Shown: positions 54,030 to 64,000 of the stretch, piece by piece
How positions within the stretch are numbered: the first letter of the stretch is position 1
Layout: each line of letters begins with the position of its first letter
DNA from: Blastobasis lacticolella
Taxonomy: Eukaryota; Arthropoda; Insecta; Lepidoptera; Blastobasidae
Assembly (NCBI GenBank): GCA_905147135.1
Contig: LR990048.1
Coordinates: 14,244,563-14,308,562, forward strand
DNA: 64,000 nt
Direction of reading: 5' to 3'
Notes under the pieces: model-generated
What the model was told of the DNA's origin: nothing
Seen by the model: the letters and a program-made list of their open reading frames with translations, nothing else
The model's database searches: none
Position numbers and translations under genes: made by a program

Positions 54030-54125
54030 TTTTTTATGTCAATCGTGAACAAATAGGCAAGATGGAAACCTGATGGACAATGGTCGCCAAGGCTTATGGA
54101 CAAGCAACACCAATGCATTACACAA
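54030..54125 (-). repeat. Jockey-group LINE 3' scrap, degraded
   Basis: AGATGGAAACCTGATGGACAATGGTCGCC and TATGGACAAGCAACACCAA parallel the 3' end of the 23527 LINE. Confidence 0.5.
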
Positions 54126-55734
54126 ATATTCTTAAACATCTAAATATTTACGTAACACAAATTTAAAGTTACATAATATCCTCCATTTTTAAAGAAGTAT
54201 CAAAGATAAACGGTAGATAGATTGTATCTATGGTCGATGGAGTGATTTTTTGTTTCAATTTCACATATGCATTTGTTAAAAATTTTGCTATTTATGTCTG
54301 AATCCTTATTTGTTTATTTTTTCGTTCATTATAATGGACAGTCTATGGAACCATATTTAATAACGGAAAGCAAAAAATATGTACCCCATCACATTATAAC
54401 GTAAAATACCGTACTCTTCTCGACACAAGTTAATACCTAGGATCATAAAGAGGCACGTCCAATGATTAAACGAACTTGCCTGTAAGGGAAGTCCTATCAT
54501 AGTAATTCGAAGACATAACCCGAAGAGATTAGTATGATGGTGGTCCCCGCTATATACCAAGTCGTTCCTGACATCGATGAGGAAGTATGGGCAGTATTAA
54601 TTAGTGTTTTCTGTTAAATATCTTCAATACTGCGAACTTCAACTCGCAAGGTGGACATAATCGGAAACCATTCTTCGATTACAGTTACCAGCTGTTGTAA
54701 AATAGTAACAATGATTGATATTTGTGCAATCCTTTTCAGTGAAGTAAAGATTGGCGTTTAATGCTTGTTTTTGTTTATTGTGGTTTATCTTGTGATTTTC
54801 AATTATCTTATTTTATCGTTGGTTTTATTTGCCCATGTTGATATTGTCATTGTGTCGACTCACGTTGCCATTGACATTACCTTCAAGTCTGTAAGTACAG
54901 CCAGTCAGATTAATTAAAGTTTATTCAGTTTTTATTAAGTTAAAATAATAACTGAGCAAACTAACGAAATGTTAATAAGCGATAAAACAGATTAGGTTGA
55001 CCAGAAATTGATATCGTTAAATTAAAAGTCACTTTAGCGGCTTTACAATTGCTCGTTATAGATAAGATTAAATTAGATTTATTTATTTCTCTAAGTCAGT
55101 CACAGACAATACATTTAAAAATTATATTTTACAAATACATTTTTGTCAACAGATCATCAAAGAGATAAAATATTAAAAACAACCAATACAAATGATTAAA
55201 ATACATTAAATTGGGTAAATATGATTAACACAACGTAAAATCATGTCGATCGTACATTTCAAAACTAATAAAGAAAAGTATGTCAAATACTTAATATAGG
55301 TAAATGAAATAAATTAGATGTCATTGTATATCCTATGAAATTATTTCGAATTGTGAGATATAAAAGGAGCTGAGTTTCTATGATTAGATGTCAGGTTTTG
55401 AAATAAAATGAGCCAAGTTCTTGTTGTCTGATGGCTGTGAACAGAGTTTGCTTGTTGCCACGTTTACGATATTTCCGTCGTGGAGTAAGTTAAAACGAAT
55501 ACGAGAGTTGTAAAATAGACACAGTATAGTCAGTATTTTCTTATTTTTGTAAATACTTATTCAAAATTTCTTCAATAGCATAGCCTAAGGTGTGTTCAAT
55601 ATCGGGTGAGTTCTATACTTGTGTATCATAACCAAAACCTAAACCATCTACGATACAATACCAGGCTGTACCTGAAAGTATAAAAAATATATAATTTACC
55701 TGTTCGAACTTCTAGATGTACACATATTGTATTA
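54126..55734. other. No gene recognised
   Basis: AT-rich; no coding exon or repeat family recognised. Confidence 0.4.
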
Positions 55735-55910
55735 TTTTTAGTGCAATAAAGTTTTTAAATAAATAAATATATATTAAATAGATAGATAAATAAACACTAT
55801 ATTGCTCTTACAAAACATAATACAGTTAAAATCTATGAGACAATTGAGCAAAGGCGGCCTTATCTCTGCAAGCGATCTCTTCTAGGCAACCTTCACAGAA
55901 ATAAAGAATC
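55735..55910. repeat. Two LINE 3' ends back to back
   Basis: 55735-55790 is a plus-strand 3' end (GTGCAATAAAGTTTTTAAAT then AAATAAATAT), also at 37589. 55779-55900 (AAAGGCGGCCTTATCTCTGC, TCTTCTAGGCAACCTTC) matches the 3' UTR of the minus-strand LINE at 39449. Confidence 0.55.
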
Positions 55911-58570
55911 AAATCGAACAGGTAACTGCTATATTAGTTTGCTAACACACATAGCTGTATAAACTCTTAATAGCCACCGCACACAGAATCCAAAAATCTT
56001 TAACCTACAAAGCCTCTTTGCATCGGGATATATTCTCCCAAGTTGACAGGAACCTCCTTCACAATACATCGGCCACACGCTTTAAATATTAATGTCGGTC
56101 TGTCTGAAACAGCCGGTTGCCGTGTGAACTGAAAATTAAAATATCCGTAACGCTTGCTACGTGATGCGACTGTATTGTATGTAACTGTCTCGGAGATGTA
56201 TGGGCGACGCTGTGTAAGTATGCGCATGGTAGAGACAGTGGCCGGCAGTGTAGAAGGTATTGTCTATAATATATATTATATAATTATTCCACTTTAGATT
56301 TAATTGTAACCACTTTTCTTTCGAAACTAAGTAGACTTCAGTGACTGAAGTAGAATTCAGTGTAAAAAGAAAACTATTTATACTAAAATTTACATTACTA
56401 AACAGACTTAAATTAGAATAAGTGTGTCTAGTTATTCTAAATGCGTATTGTTAACAGCACTTAAACCATATTGACGATAAAAAATTATTATGTAAAATGG
56501 ACAGTTAAATAAAGACAAGCAAATAATAAGGTAAGTAGTCAATAAGTTTTGAGTAGCTTGAAAAAGTATATATACCTCGAGAGTAGCTGTTCATGGCCCA
56601 CATCATCATCTTTCACAATCTAGGGCATGCATAGTAGCAAGGAGTTATCTCCAACATTATAATTTTTAAATGCATACTGATATCACAAATTTTCAACAAA
56701 AGTTCTTATATAGGTATCAAAATGTTTTATACATTTGTACACAGAACAGCTAAAAAGCGTAGACAACACATAACCGTTAATAATCGTAATAAAAATATAG
56801 TATCTCAACTTGCAATAGATTTCTAGTACAGCTAAGTGTCTTTGCTGTTTCCGCTTTTACTGTGCCTTTATTTAGCTCCGTAATACAGCCAGTCACATTT
56901 CAACGTGTCACCGGCAGAGCAGGCCGTATAATAGAGGCAGCCTGGAATCTAGGTGCTATATTGATGGTGAAGATTAGAATAGATAGTGCCTCCACTGAAT
57001 ACATTTATACCGTGCGCACCATTTCTGTACGGTAGAAAGGAACGTTCGGAATGTAGAAAGGTGAATTTGCCACAGCTAAGAAATCGGGTGGTAATGTAGA
57101 TCAGTATAATTGTTATTTGAAATAACTTATTTACAATAAAAATCATTTTTGATTTCCTAGTCCTAAAATTACGGTAGTTTTAGGAATTTACTCAATTTTG
57201 TTTAAATTGTTGCCTTTATCAGTAATGGGACCCTATATTTGAACTGCTCGCCTAGAGTTGAATGGTTTTCAATATTGATTTTCTGCATGGAAAATTCATT
57301 AGTTTGATGCATGACGGTAATTTTCCCTATCTTTGCCCCGCTCGCTTTCGATGTTATCAATATCATTTAAAAAACATGATTTTTTTCTTATCGAAAAATT
57401 TAAATTAAAAACCGTTCGACTAGAGGCGAGAGGTTCAAAAATAGGGCTATTGGTCCACAACATGATCCTCGAGCCTTCCGAGTTAGTGCCCCTGCATAGC
57501 CCTGCCTCGATCACATACGTCCTACATACAGTCTCTGACCCGGTGATGGCGTCGCTATGGTAGAATTTAAAATACTTGACGACAAAAAAGTGACATTTCA
57601 AAATGGTATAACTTAGTTCCAGTTTTGCTCACTGGGTCAAATAAGTTAGTGGCACTATAAGTTACTAAAATTACAATTTAAACTGCTAAAATAGGAGTGT
57701 AATTTGAATAGAGAAAATAATGCTTATTCGGTTTGGTCATGTAGAGAAGAGAAAGAAAGGAGATTAGCATAATATAGGTAATTTATTAAATGACAGGAGT
57801 ATCGAAAATTCCCGAGCTGCGATATACCGAATTTCACCTTCGACTCTAGTCAAAATCTCTATCTATTAAACACTCACTGAAATCTTTATCGTATAAAAAA
57901 TAAATTCTTAAAGATTTTCGAAGATAGTTTTCAATGCTATTTATAGTAGCATTATTTAGATAGAATATATCGAGTTGGAGATTGATAAAATAATCTATTA
58001 GTAAAATAAGCAAAAGAATTTAACACGAACATTATAAAAAGCTTTATGAGAAAATGCTAAATGAAAAAAGACAAATAATTAAATTTGCGACCATGAAAGA
58101 ACGCGATATGAAAATTCGCTACTATGCAAAATGATTTTGTGAAACTTGTCGAACAAATCGTCTCATCAGCTCGAAAATATGCCCCTTGACGAAGTCCAAA
58201 CACCAGTAGTATGATACCGCATCTCCCGTTTTAATTTCCCTCCTATCGCATTCATTTCATATTTATATCAAATCACAAACTGACACTCTAGATAGTGAGG
58301 CGATAGTGTAAGAATAAACCGCGATTATGTTATAAACCCATTTAATGGGTGTAATAGCGAATCTAAGGTACGAAGTTGTTTCAGAAGCACTGTTATGGAG
58401 TTGAGTACCAATCACATGTAATTGTAAGCTGTGATCGCGTAATGAATAGAGTTCAGATTCTTGGTGTTGGAGCAAAGTTAATTGCTTTATTTGTGCTGTG
58501 TGATCTCTGTATAGAGAAAGTGGTAAATTCAACGTGATAGGGGTTTACTAAGGATGTATAGTATTCACAT
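55911..58570. other. No gene recognised
   Basis: About 2.7 kb of AT-rich DNA with only short random frames. Confidence 0.4.
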
Positions 58571-58735
58571 GCATACACATCATCATGCCCGTAACAGTCC
58601 ACTGTAGGACTTAGGGTTTCTCCCACGAAAGGGGAGGTTATTGCCATATCTCCACGCTTGGCAGGCGGGTCTGAGATCGCAATGTTATAAATTTAACTAT
58701 AAAAAACGCTGCTACCCATTTTCCAACCTACGGCT
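58571..58735 (-). repeat. SINE-like retroposon, family C, copy 5 (5'-truncated)
   Basis: CATCATCATGCCCGTAACAG, GAAAGGGGAGGTTATTGCCA and CTCCACGCTTGGCAGGCGGG as in copy 1 at 8214. A related scrap follows at 58790-58880. Confidence 0.7.
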
Positions 58736-58994
58736 TTGCATTCTATTTTTGTGTAATTATCTTCATCAACAGCCTTAAACAGTTCACTGCTAGACAAGCC
58801 TACTCCACATTAGTGGAAGACATTGTCACAATGAGGTGCTTGGAAGCTTGGTAGGCAGGTTGAAGATCGCAGTGTTAAACTGTATTCCGCCGCTCTGTTG
58901 TCCATTTTAGTGTCTTTCACCGCACGGCTGATGTTTGTTTTACCCCTCGACGCAACCTGGGCATTAAAGCCAATTTTTATTTTTTTATTTAATA

Positions 58995-59175
58995 GTTACT
59001 GGTGGACCCAGCGCTACTTCGTTCGCGTGGCGTCCTACTCCTACACTACCCTACTCATATCCCTATCCCTACCCTGCCCCTACCCCTACACCTACCTACT
59101 CTTTTTTTCTTGCCTATAAGTCTTGAATCACTCTATCTATGATTGAAAACCGCACTAAGTGTATATAGATCATGG
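58995..59175 (-). repeat. Dispersed lepidopteran repeat, inverted copy
   Basis: TACTGGTGGACCCAGCGCTAC, CTTGCCTATAAGTCTTGAATC and ACTCTATCTATGATTG..AACCGCA are the reverse complement of the 3' part of 13343-13540, plus a CCCTA/CCTAC-rich expansion. Confidence 0.6.
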
Positions 59176-59699
59176 TCACAAAGAGACAGACGGCGGGAAG
59201 CGACTTTATTTTGTAGTATGTATAGTTGCTATTTTGTGCAGCGGTAGCGTGTTTTGCTCTCAATATCAAGTGGAGTCTTGCAATAAATATTGGAAGTTAA
59301 ATTAAGTATCCAATTAATTCGAATATTTCGTTCCCTTGTTAAATGCCAACAGTGTCGGCGGATCCATTTATCGATCTGCATATGAAAAATACCAGATCCC
59401 TTTGTATTAAAACTTCTGATCGCAATAATTTAGTATCGACATGTTTGTTTCTCGTTAAAAATGGGAATACTCGATCTGTAATTATAAGAGCAGCTTGCAA
59501 ATTTATTTTTACCTTATCTTTTGAGTCAATATAATAGTGATTGGAGAATATATGAGTAGAGAAGCTGTATCTAAATCTTCTTTATATACTTATTCTTATC
59601 TGATAGCTATATCTTGTTATCACGTAGTTAATTTACGCAGTCAGCACGTTGCATATGCGAGTCCACAACGTGGCCAACGAGGCAGGATAAGGTGGCCAG

Positions 59700-60025
59700 T
59701 GAAATTACAGGCATGAGGCATTTCATCTTATTCCTTGCGACAACGCACCTGCGGTTGTTACTTACTTACTTACTGCGCTGGCTCAGCGACCCAAAGTGGA
59801 TCTTGGCCTCCGACACCAGAGATCGCTACCTCTTCCTATCCTGCGGCTTCTCCTGCCAAACGAGGATTCCCAATGCGTGCAGGTCTTTCAGAACTTCATC
59901 CATCCTGTGGTTCTGTATTTTTGTTACCTGCCACCTAAATATAGGGATTGTAGATGATATCATTTACCGTACAGTTACGACTTACCATAAGGCTATCTGC
60001 TCGTTTATCACTGAGTAGCATAAAA
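59700..60025 (+). repeat. Dispersed repeat D, split by a LINE fragment
   Basis: ACAGGCATGAGGCATTTCAT.. to CGCACCTGCGGTT, then after the insert TGTGGTTCTGTATTTTTGTTACC to TCTGCTCGTTTATCACTG. Compare the uninterrupted copy at 29980. Confidence 0.6.
59757..59903 (-). mobile_element. LINE 3' end with (GTAA)n tail, short insertion
   Basis: TTACTTACTTACTTACTGCG followed by TGGCTCAGCGACCCAAAGTG matches the 3' end of the LINE at 48396. The near-identical CCTGCGGTT / CCTGTGGTT on either side are a plausible target duplication. Confidence 0.75.
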
Positions 60026-61519
60026 AAGCAAAAATTGAACTTGATTCGTAACTTATAAAGTTATTCTATAAACTTCAAGCGGAACCCTTACTATTTATTT
60101 GCTTAAGAATTTACCACCCGCGTTTTTAATTGCATCGATGTGGCTCAAAGAGCCAATTAATAACTATTAACATTTGCGCCGAAGAATAGTTCACAATGAG
60201 TATGTAAATAAAAAGAGTACCCTTAATAAATATGCTCAGAGGAAAACCGTAATTACGTTGATTAAAATATTTGAAGGCTCCTATCTATGTAGCTGTATTC
60301 TCAATTAGCCCCGGCTTGACATTCTTGGCGCAGTATCTTTTGACTTTTTATTTTGTTAACGATAGGGCTGTCGCGTATATACCAAAAGCGTATGAAAAAT
60401 CATAACCGTAATACCAAAAGCGTAAAAAATACTGTGGCTACCTCGGACAGTGTTTTCTCAGATACGGGCCGGTTAAACAGATGTTTCCCGCGATGTTAAA
60501 ATAGAGACTATTCATTCATTTTCAAGGGCACAATTTACGCAATAAAACTTTAAAAGATTTAAGACTTTAACGCTTTGTACCATACCCATGATGACAAATG
60601 TACTGAGCAATTAATGGGGCGGGTAACATGCGGGTAAAAACAAATCAGGTGTACAATTTATTGAGGTAAAAAATCACAAATCATCGTATCACAAACAAAA
60701 CTTACTTTTTAAAATGTTATCAGTGTACGTAATAATACTTAAAAGGGCATCTGTACCAATCAAAATTGTTTCCGAAAAAGCTAAGAAATCCAATACCACG
60801 CATTCTCATCACCCAGGAAATAAATTTATAAGGACTAGAATAGCATCCCTGTCACCTTACAAGGACATTGTCGGTATTCTACAGGATTATTTATTTCATC
60901 TCACGATGAGAAAAAAAGGAAAGTGTATCTAGAAAAAGAAACACATATAATTGGATAACGACTCGTTGCACACTGTCAAGTGTTGTTGACGACATTCGTT
61001 AAAGTGATGTGAGAGACGTCATCTAGGGCATATGTCATCATAACTCAGATATGTTGGCGTTTTTACCTTCCTAAAGCGAAGCTTCCTTTAAAAGACTAGT
61101 GTTATTACACAGAGTCCAATGCGTTATACGTTAATTGGACTTATTTTTAATTGGCTGTCCTGTAAAAAGTAATCAAGTCTAGGCTGTCAATGGAAGACGA
61201 ATATGTTTCATCACCAGTTTAAACGGATGCCTACTTTTTTGCCGTCGACTCAAAACGCGACTCGAATTTGTAGTTATTTTGTATGAATGTACAAATGTAT
61301 GTATGAATGTATGCTATTTATACGAATGTATTGAATGCGGACTATGCATGTTTGGTTTGTTACGACAAGTTAGGATGATAAGGCCGAATATAACACAGAC
61401 AAATATTCATTTGTTACTAATACACAACAAAATATCTTAAAACTAACAATAATCAATGAAAATCAAGAAAGTAAGGAAGCGCCGTCGAGGCAAACTGGAC
61501 CAGCCTCAGCATTATATGA
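60026..61519. other. No gene recognised
   Basis: AT-rich; the open frame at 60714-60932 shows no known domain. Confidence 0.4.
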
Positions 61520-61640
61520 ATCATCATCATCATCATATCAGCCGGAAGACGCCCACTGCTGGGCATAGGCTTCCCCCAGAGATCCCCACAAAGGCCGGTC
61601 TTGTGCCTTCCGCATCTAGCTAGTACCTGCGATCTTACGC
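61520..61640 (-). mobile_element. RTE-type LINE 3' end, copy 5
   Basis: ATCATCATCATCATATCAGC, GGGCATAGGCTTCCCCCAGA and GTACCTGCGATCTTA: the same tail as 432-688. Confidence 0.75.
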
Positions 61641-61670
61641 GAATGGGAGTAGCCAAACCATTGCACAGTT

Positions 61671-61695
61671 CGAATGAATGAATGATTTATTGCTT
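61671..61695 (-). repeat. LINE (TTCA)n 3' terminus scrap
   Basis: GAATGAATGAATGATTTATTGC, the same tail arrangement as at 39450 and 24452. Confidence 0.5.
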
Positions 61696-62929
61696 TCGAT
61701 GTACGTACTATACAAACGAGGTGCAAGCTATAAAGAAAGTAGTATACAATATATTAAACCCGAAGTACCTAGAAGGTATTCTGCGGTCAATATTGCACAT
61801 CGACATCGGCAGTTTCGATTTTGTATACTATACTGACTCCTGTACTATGTTCTATCCTAGTAAATTATAGGTCCGTACAAAGTTCGACTCATAGAAGTCA
61901 CTTGTTAAATTTAACAATTCTAAATAAATAAATGATACATAAACTCATGACATGATTTCATTCAAAGATTAAAGATGGAAACTGATATTAAAAGAATCCA
62001 TAATGTATCGCTACCCGTGCCACGGGAAGACAACGTTACACTCAGCATAAGCAATGGTTTTCAGTGTGCCCTTCAGCGAAGCACGGGCGAAAGTGATTCT
62101 TTACAACATGTCAACTTTACTCTGAATAATTTGAATAAAATATCATATAATATCATATAATAATGTTAAGGGCGTGAGTGTGTATGTGATGAGTATGTAA
62201 ATGTATGTAAATAAGACGTGGTAACAAACGGAATGCCCTGGGAACACTAAATCTCTACTAATGAAGTTGTGGTTGCATGCTTAAAGGTTAAGAGTAATTA
62301 ACGGACACAACTTTATTACTCGTTTACGGTGAAAACGATTATGGAAGGTGTGTCCCGTAGTCTCGACCGCACGGTATTCGGAACTTTGTGAAATTTAAAT
62401 TAAAATATGGCGACGTCAGTTTACATTTTCCTTGAATCAAATAGCGTAAGCATAGGTCGGGAATAGTTTTGCTTTTCAGACAATATTTTAATTTCAAAAT
62501 GTAATTGCTTTGTTAACGTATGTTGTTCAAAAACTTGCCATGCATTCGTTGATTATGATAGTGATAGTCAATGGTTATAGATGGTGACGGTGAAGTAACT
62601 TTATCGATGCACTGTTGTTGAGTTAATCCACCTCGAAGTTTAATTAAATTATCGTAGGAAAATTTTCACGAGTGAATTTCATTTTGTTACCGAGGTGTAA
62701 ACTCGGAAAAAACATTTTTTTATTTTGTATTTATTCCTTACAATGTTCGTACATTCAGCTTTACTTCTAGTTACCCTGCCAGACTGCATAACAGTTTGTT
62801 GAAAATTGTGTTTCTCTCGTAATACAATCCGGATAATGCCTACACTTAAATGACGCGGGTCTTTAGAATGAAAACTTATAGGTATTATAACAGTGTAATT
62901 AGCCTTCCTAGGAATATCAATTTTGGCAA

Positions 62930-63023
62930 TTCCAATCTGCTATTTTGGCAAAAAATAGCAGATTGGAAGTGATGGTGAGGTGAAAGTTGAAGTAAATATA
63001 GGCATGTACATCTGTACTTCAAC
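62930..63023. repeat. Two adjacent hairpins
   Basis: TTCCAATCTGCTATTTT (62930-62946) pairs perfectly with 62952-62968 around a 5-nt loop. GTTGAAGTA (62986-62994) pairs with TACTTCAAC (63015-63023). Confidence 0.7.
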
Positions 63024-63675
63024 CTAGAAATGCCAATTCTCTCTTGTCTTTAAAACGTATGGGTTCCAGGAATGGTTCTGTCCTCCGGAAATGGAGCTTT
63101 CAAAATATTTCATTCCACCTTACTGTCTGCGACTCATATTTCCATGTAAATGTCAAGTTTTGACAACGCACTCTGCAATAGCTGTTATTTCAACGGTAAA
63201 CTTAAGAGTGCATTGTAGCGGAGTTCTGTCTAGGAACAAGCCCTAATTAACAAAGAAGATTTATTTCGCTTGAAACTGACAGTCGAAATTATGAGAATAC
63301 ATCAATAAAACTTTATTAAACAGCTGAAAGTACCAACTACTATATACGTGATGTAGATTTTATCTTTTGTATTTTGGGAAACCTATGCAAGCTTGTATCA
63401 CATCCAGTATTGCAAATGTCTTCAGACAACGGTCGGTAATTATAACCATCAAGTAGGCCACTGCCGAACCAAATATTTAATTATGTATTTAAAAACTTTA
63501 TTGCACAACAACACAATTAGCAGACTTAAACCTAAATATTCAAGGTCGTTCGAACGCATTGATAAAACTGTCGGTCGGATAAATCGGTCACAACTGAAGT
63601 CACAATCTATATTGTTTCTTATTTTCATGGAGCATATAACGTGACAAAAGGGACGACTATAACATGTCAAAAACC

Positions 63676-63722
63676 ATCCTTAACCAGATTGGATCATGGT
63701 TACACATTTAGTCACCGCAAGG
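63676..63722 (-). repeat. SINE family B scrap
   Basis: TTAACCAGATTGGATCATGG then TTACACATTTAGTC matches the middle of family B (compare 50310-50345). Confidence 0.5.
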
Positions 63723-64000
63723 GCCTCGGTTACCATTCAACGGTTACCTCGGATTGTTTAATGTCAAATTTCTTTTGCTTTTTTATGACATTGATATATA
63801 TAGAGTTGTGACAGATTGACAGTGTACATTCTCTATAGACCGAGGCATGGAGCCTAATATCTTTGAATAACACGGTCGAATTGACATTGACAAGAAGCTA
63901 TAGTTAACTCAATGCGTAATTAGCAGGCACCAGTAATGGCGGGCAATAATGATAAATTTCCAACATGGCTCCCCTACTATGTAGCTGGTAACAAACCACT

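Larger units (their letters stand above)
61696..64000. other. No gene recognised
   Basis: AT-rich with the hairpin pair at 62930-63023 and a SINE-B scrap at 63676. No exon supported. Confidence 0.4.

Noticed and set aside
60714..60932. 72-codon plus-strand frame as a small gene
   Set aside because: No domain, no splice or promoter support, and of a length expected by chance in 64 kb.

Overview
The window is eukaryotic and looks like lepidopteran (moth or butterfly) genomic DNA. It is AT-rich, has one spliced host gene with consensus GT/AG introns, and is packed with mobile-element families typical of Lepidoptera: RTE-, Jockey/CR1- and R1-type LINE 3' ends, tRNA-derived SINEs, TA-, TTAA- and 8-bp-TSD DNA transposons, and the dispersed repeats that end in ...CGGGCAAAAGCTAGT-like or ...ACCGGCCAAG-like sequence. 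There is no operon-like organisation, CRISPR array, rRNA operon or genuine tRNA gene.

Only one host protein gene could be identified. It is a four-exon, minus-strand orthologue of calcium-activated nucleotidase 1 (CANT1 / Cimex-type apyrase). I joined it by hand from 15306 down to 4494. The introns are 79, 352 and about 9,200 bp and all are phase 0; the spliced protein is 393 aa. The 9.2-kb last intron (4698-13897) holds a LINE fragment, a 4.8-kb TA-flanked element with perfect 31-bp inverted ends, SINEs, two hAT-like elements and other repeats.

About 550 bp upstream of the CANT1 start codon is the most striking structure, at 15856-20572. It is a foldback DNA transposon with terminal inverted repeats of about 73 bp and an exact 8-bp target duplication. 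Its core is three copies of a 104-bp unit facing four inverted copies. A CR1/Jockey-group LINE with an uninterrupted 977-aa ORF2 (endonuclease plus reverse transcriptase) has landed inside its right arm.

From 20.6 to 42 kb the window is a graveyard of retroposons and MITEs. It includes a TTAA-flanked piggyBac-like element, a TA-flanked MITE, an R1-type LINE 3' end with a CCHC finger, and a 30-bp minisatellite. A CpG-rich block at 42440-42719 ends in a strong splice donor and may be the promoter and non-coding first exon of a plus-strand gene whose coding exons lie beyond the window. From 43 to 64 kb the repeat density is lower and no coding exon was recognised, which fits a long first intron or intergenic DNA. 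All family names for repeats rest on motif recognition, not on database searches.
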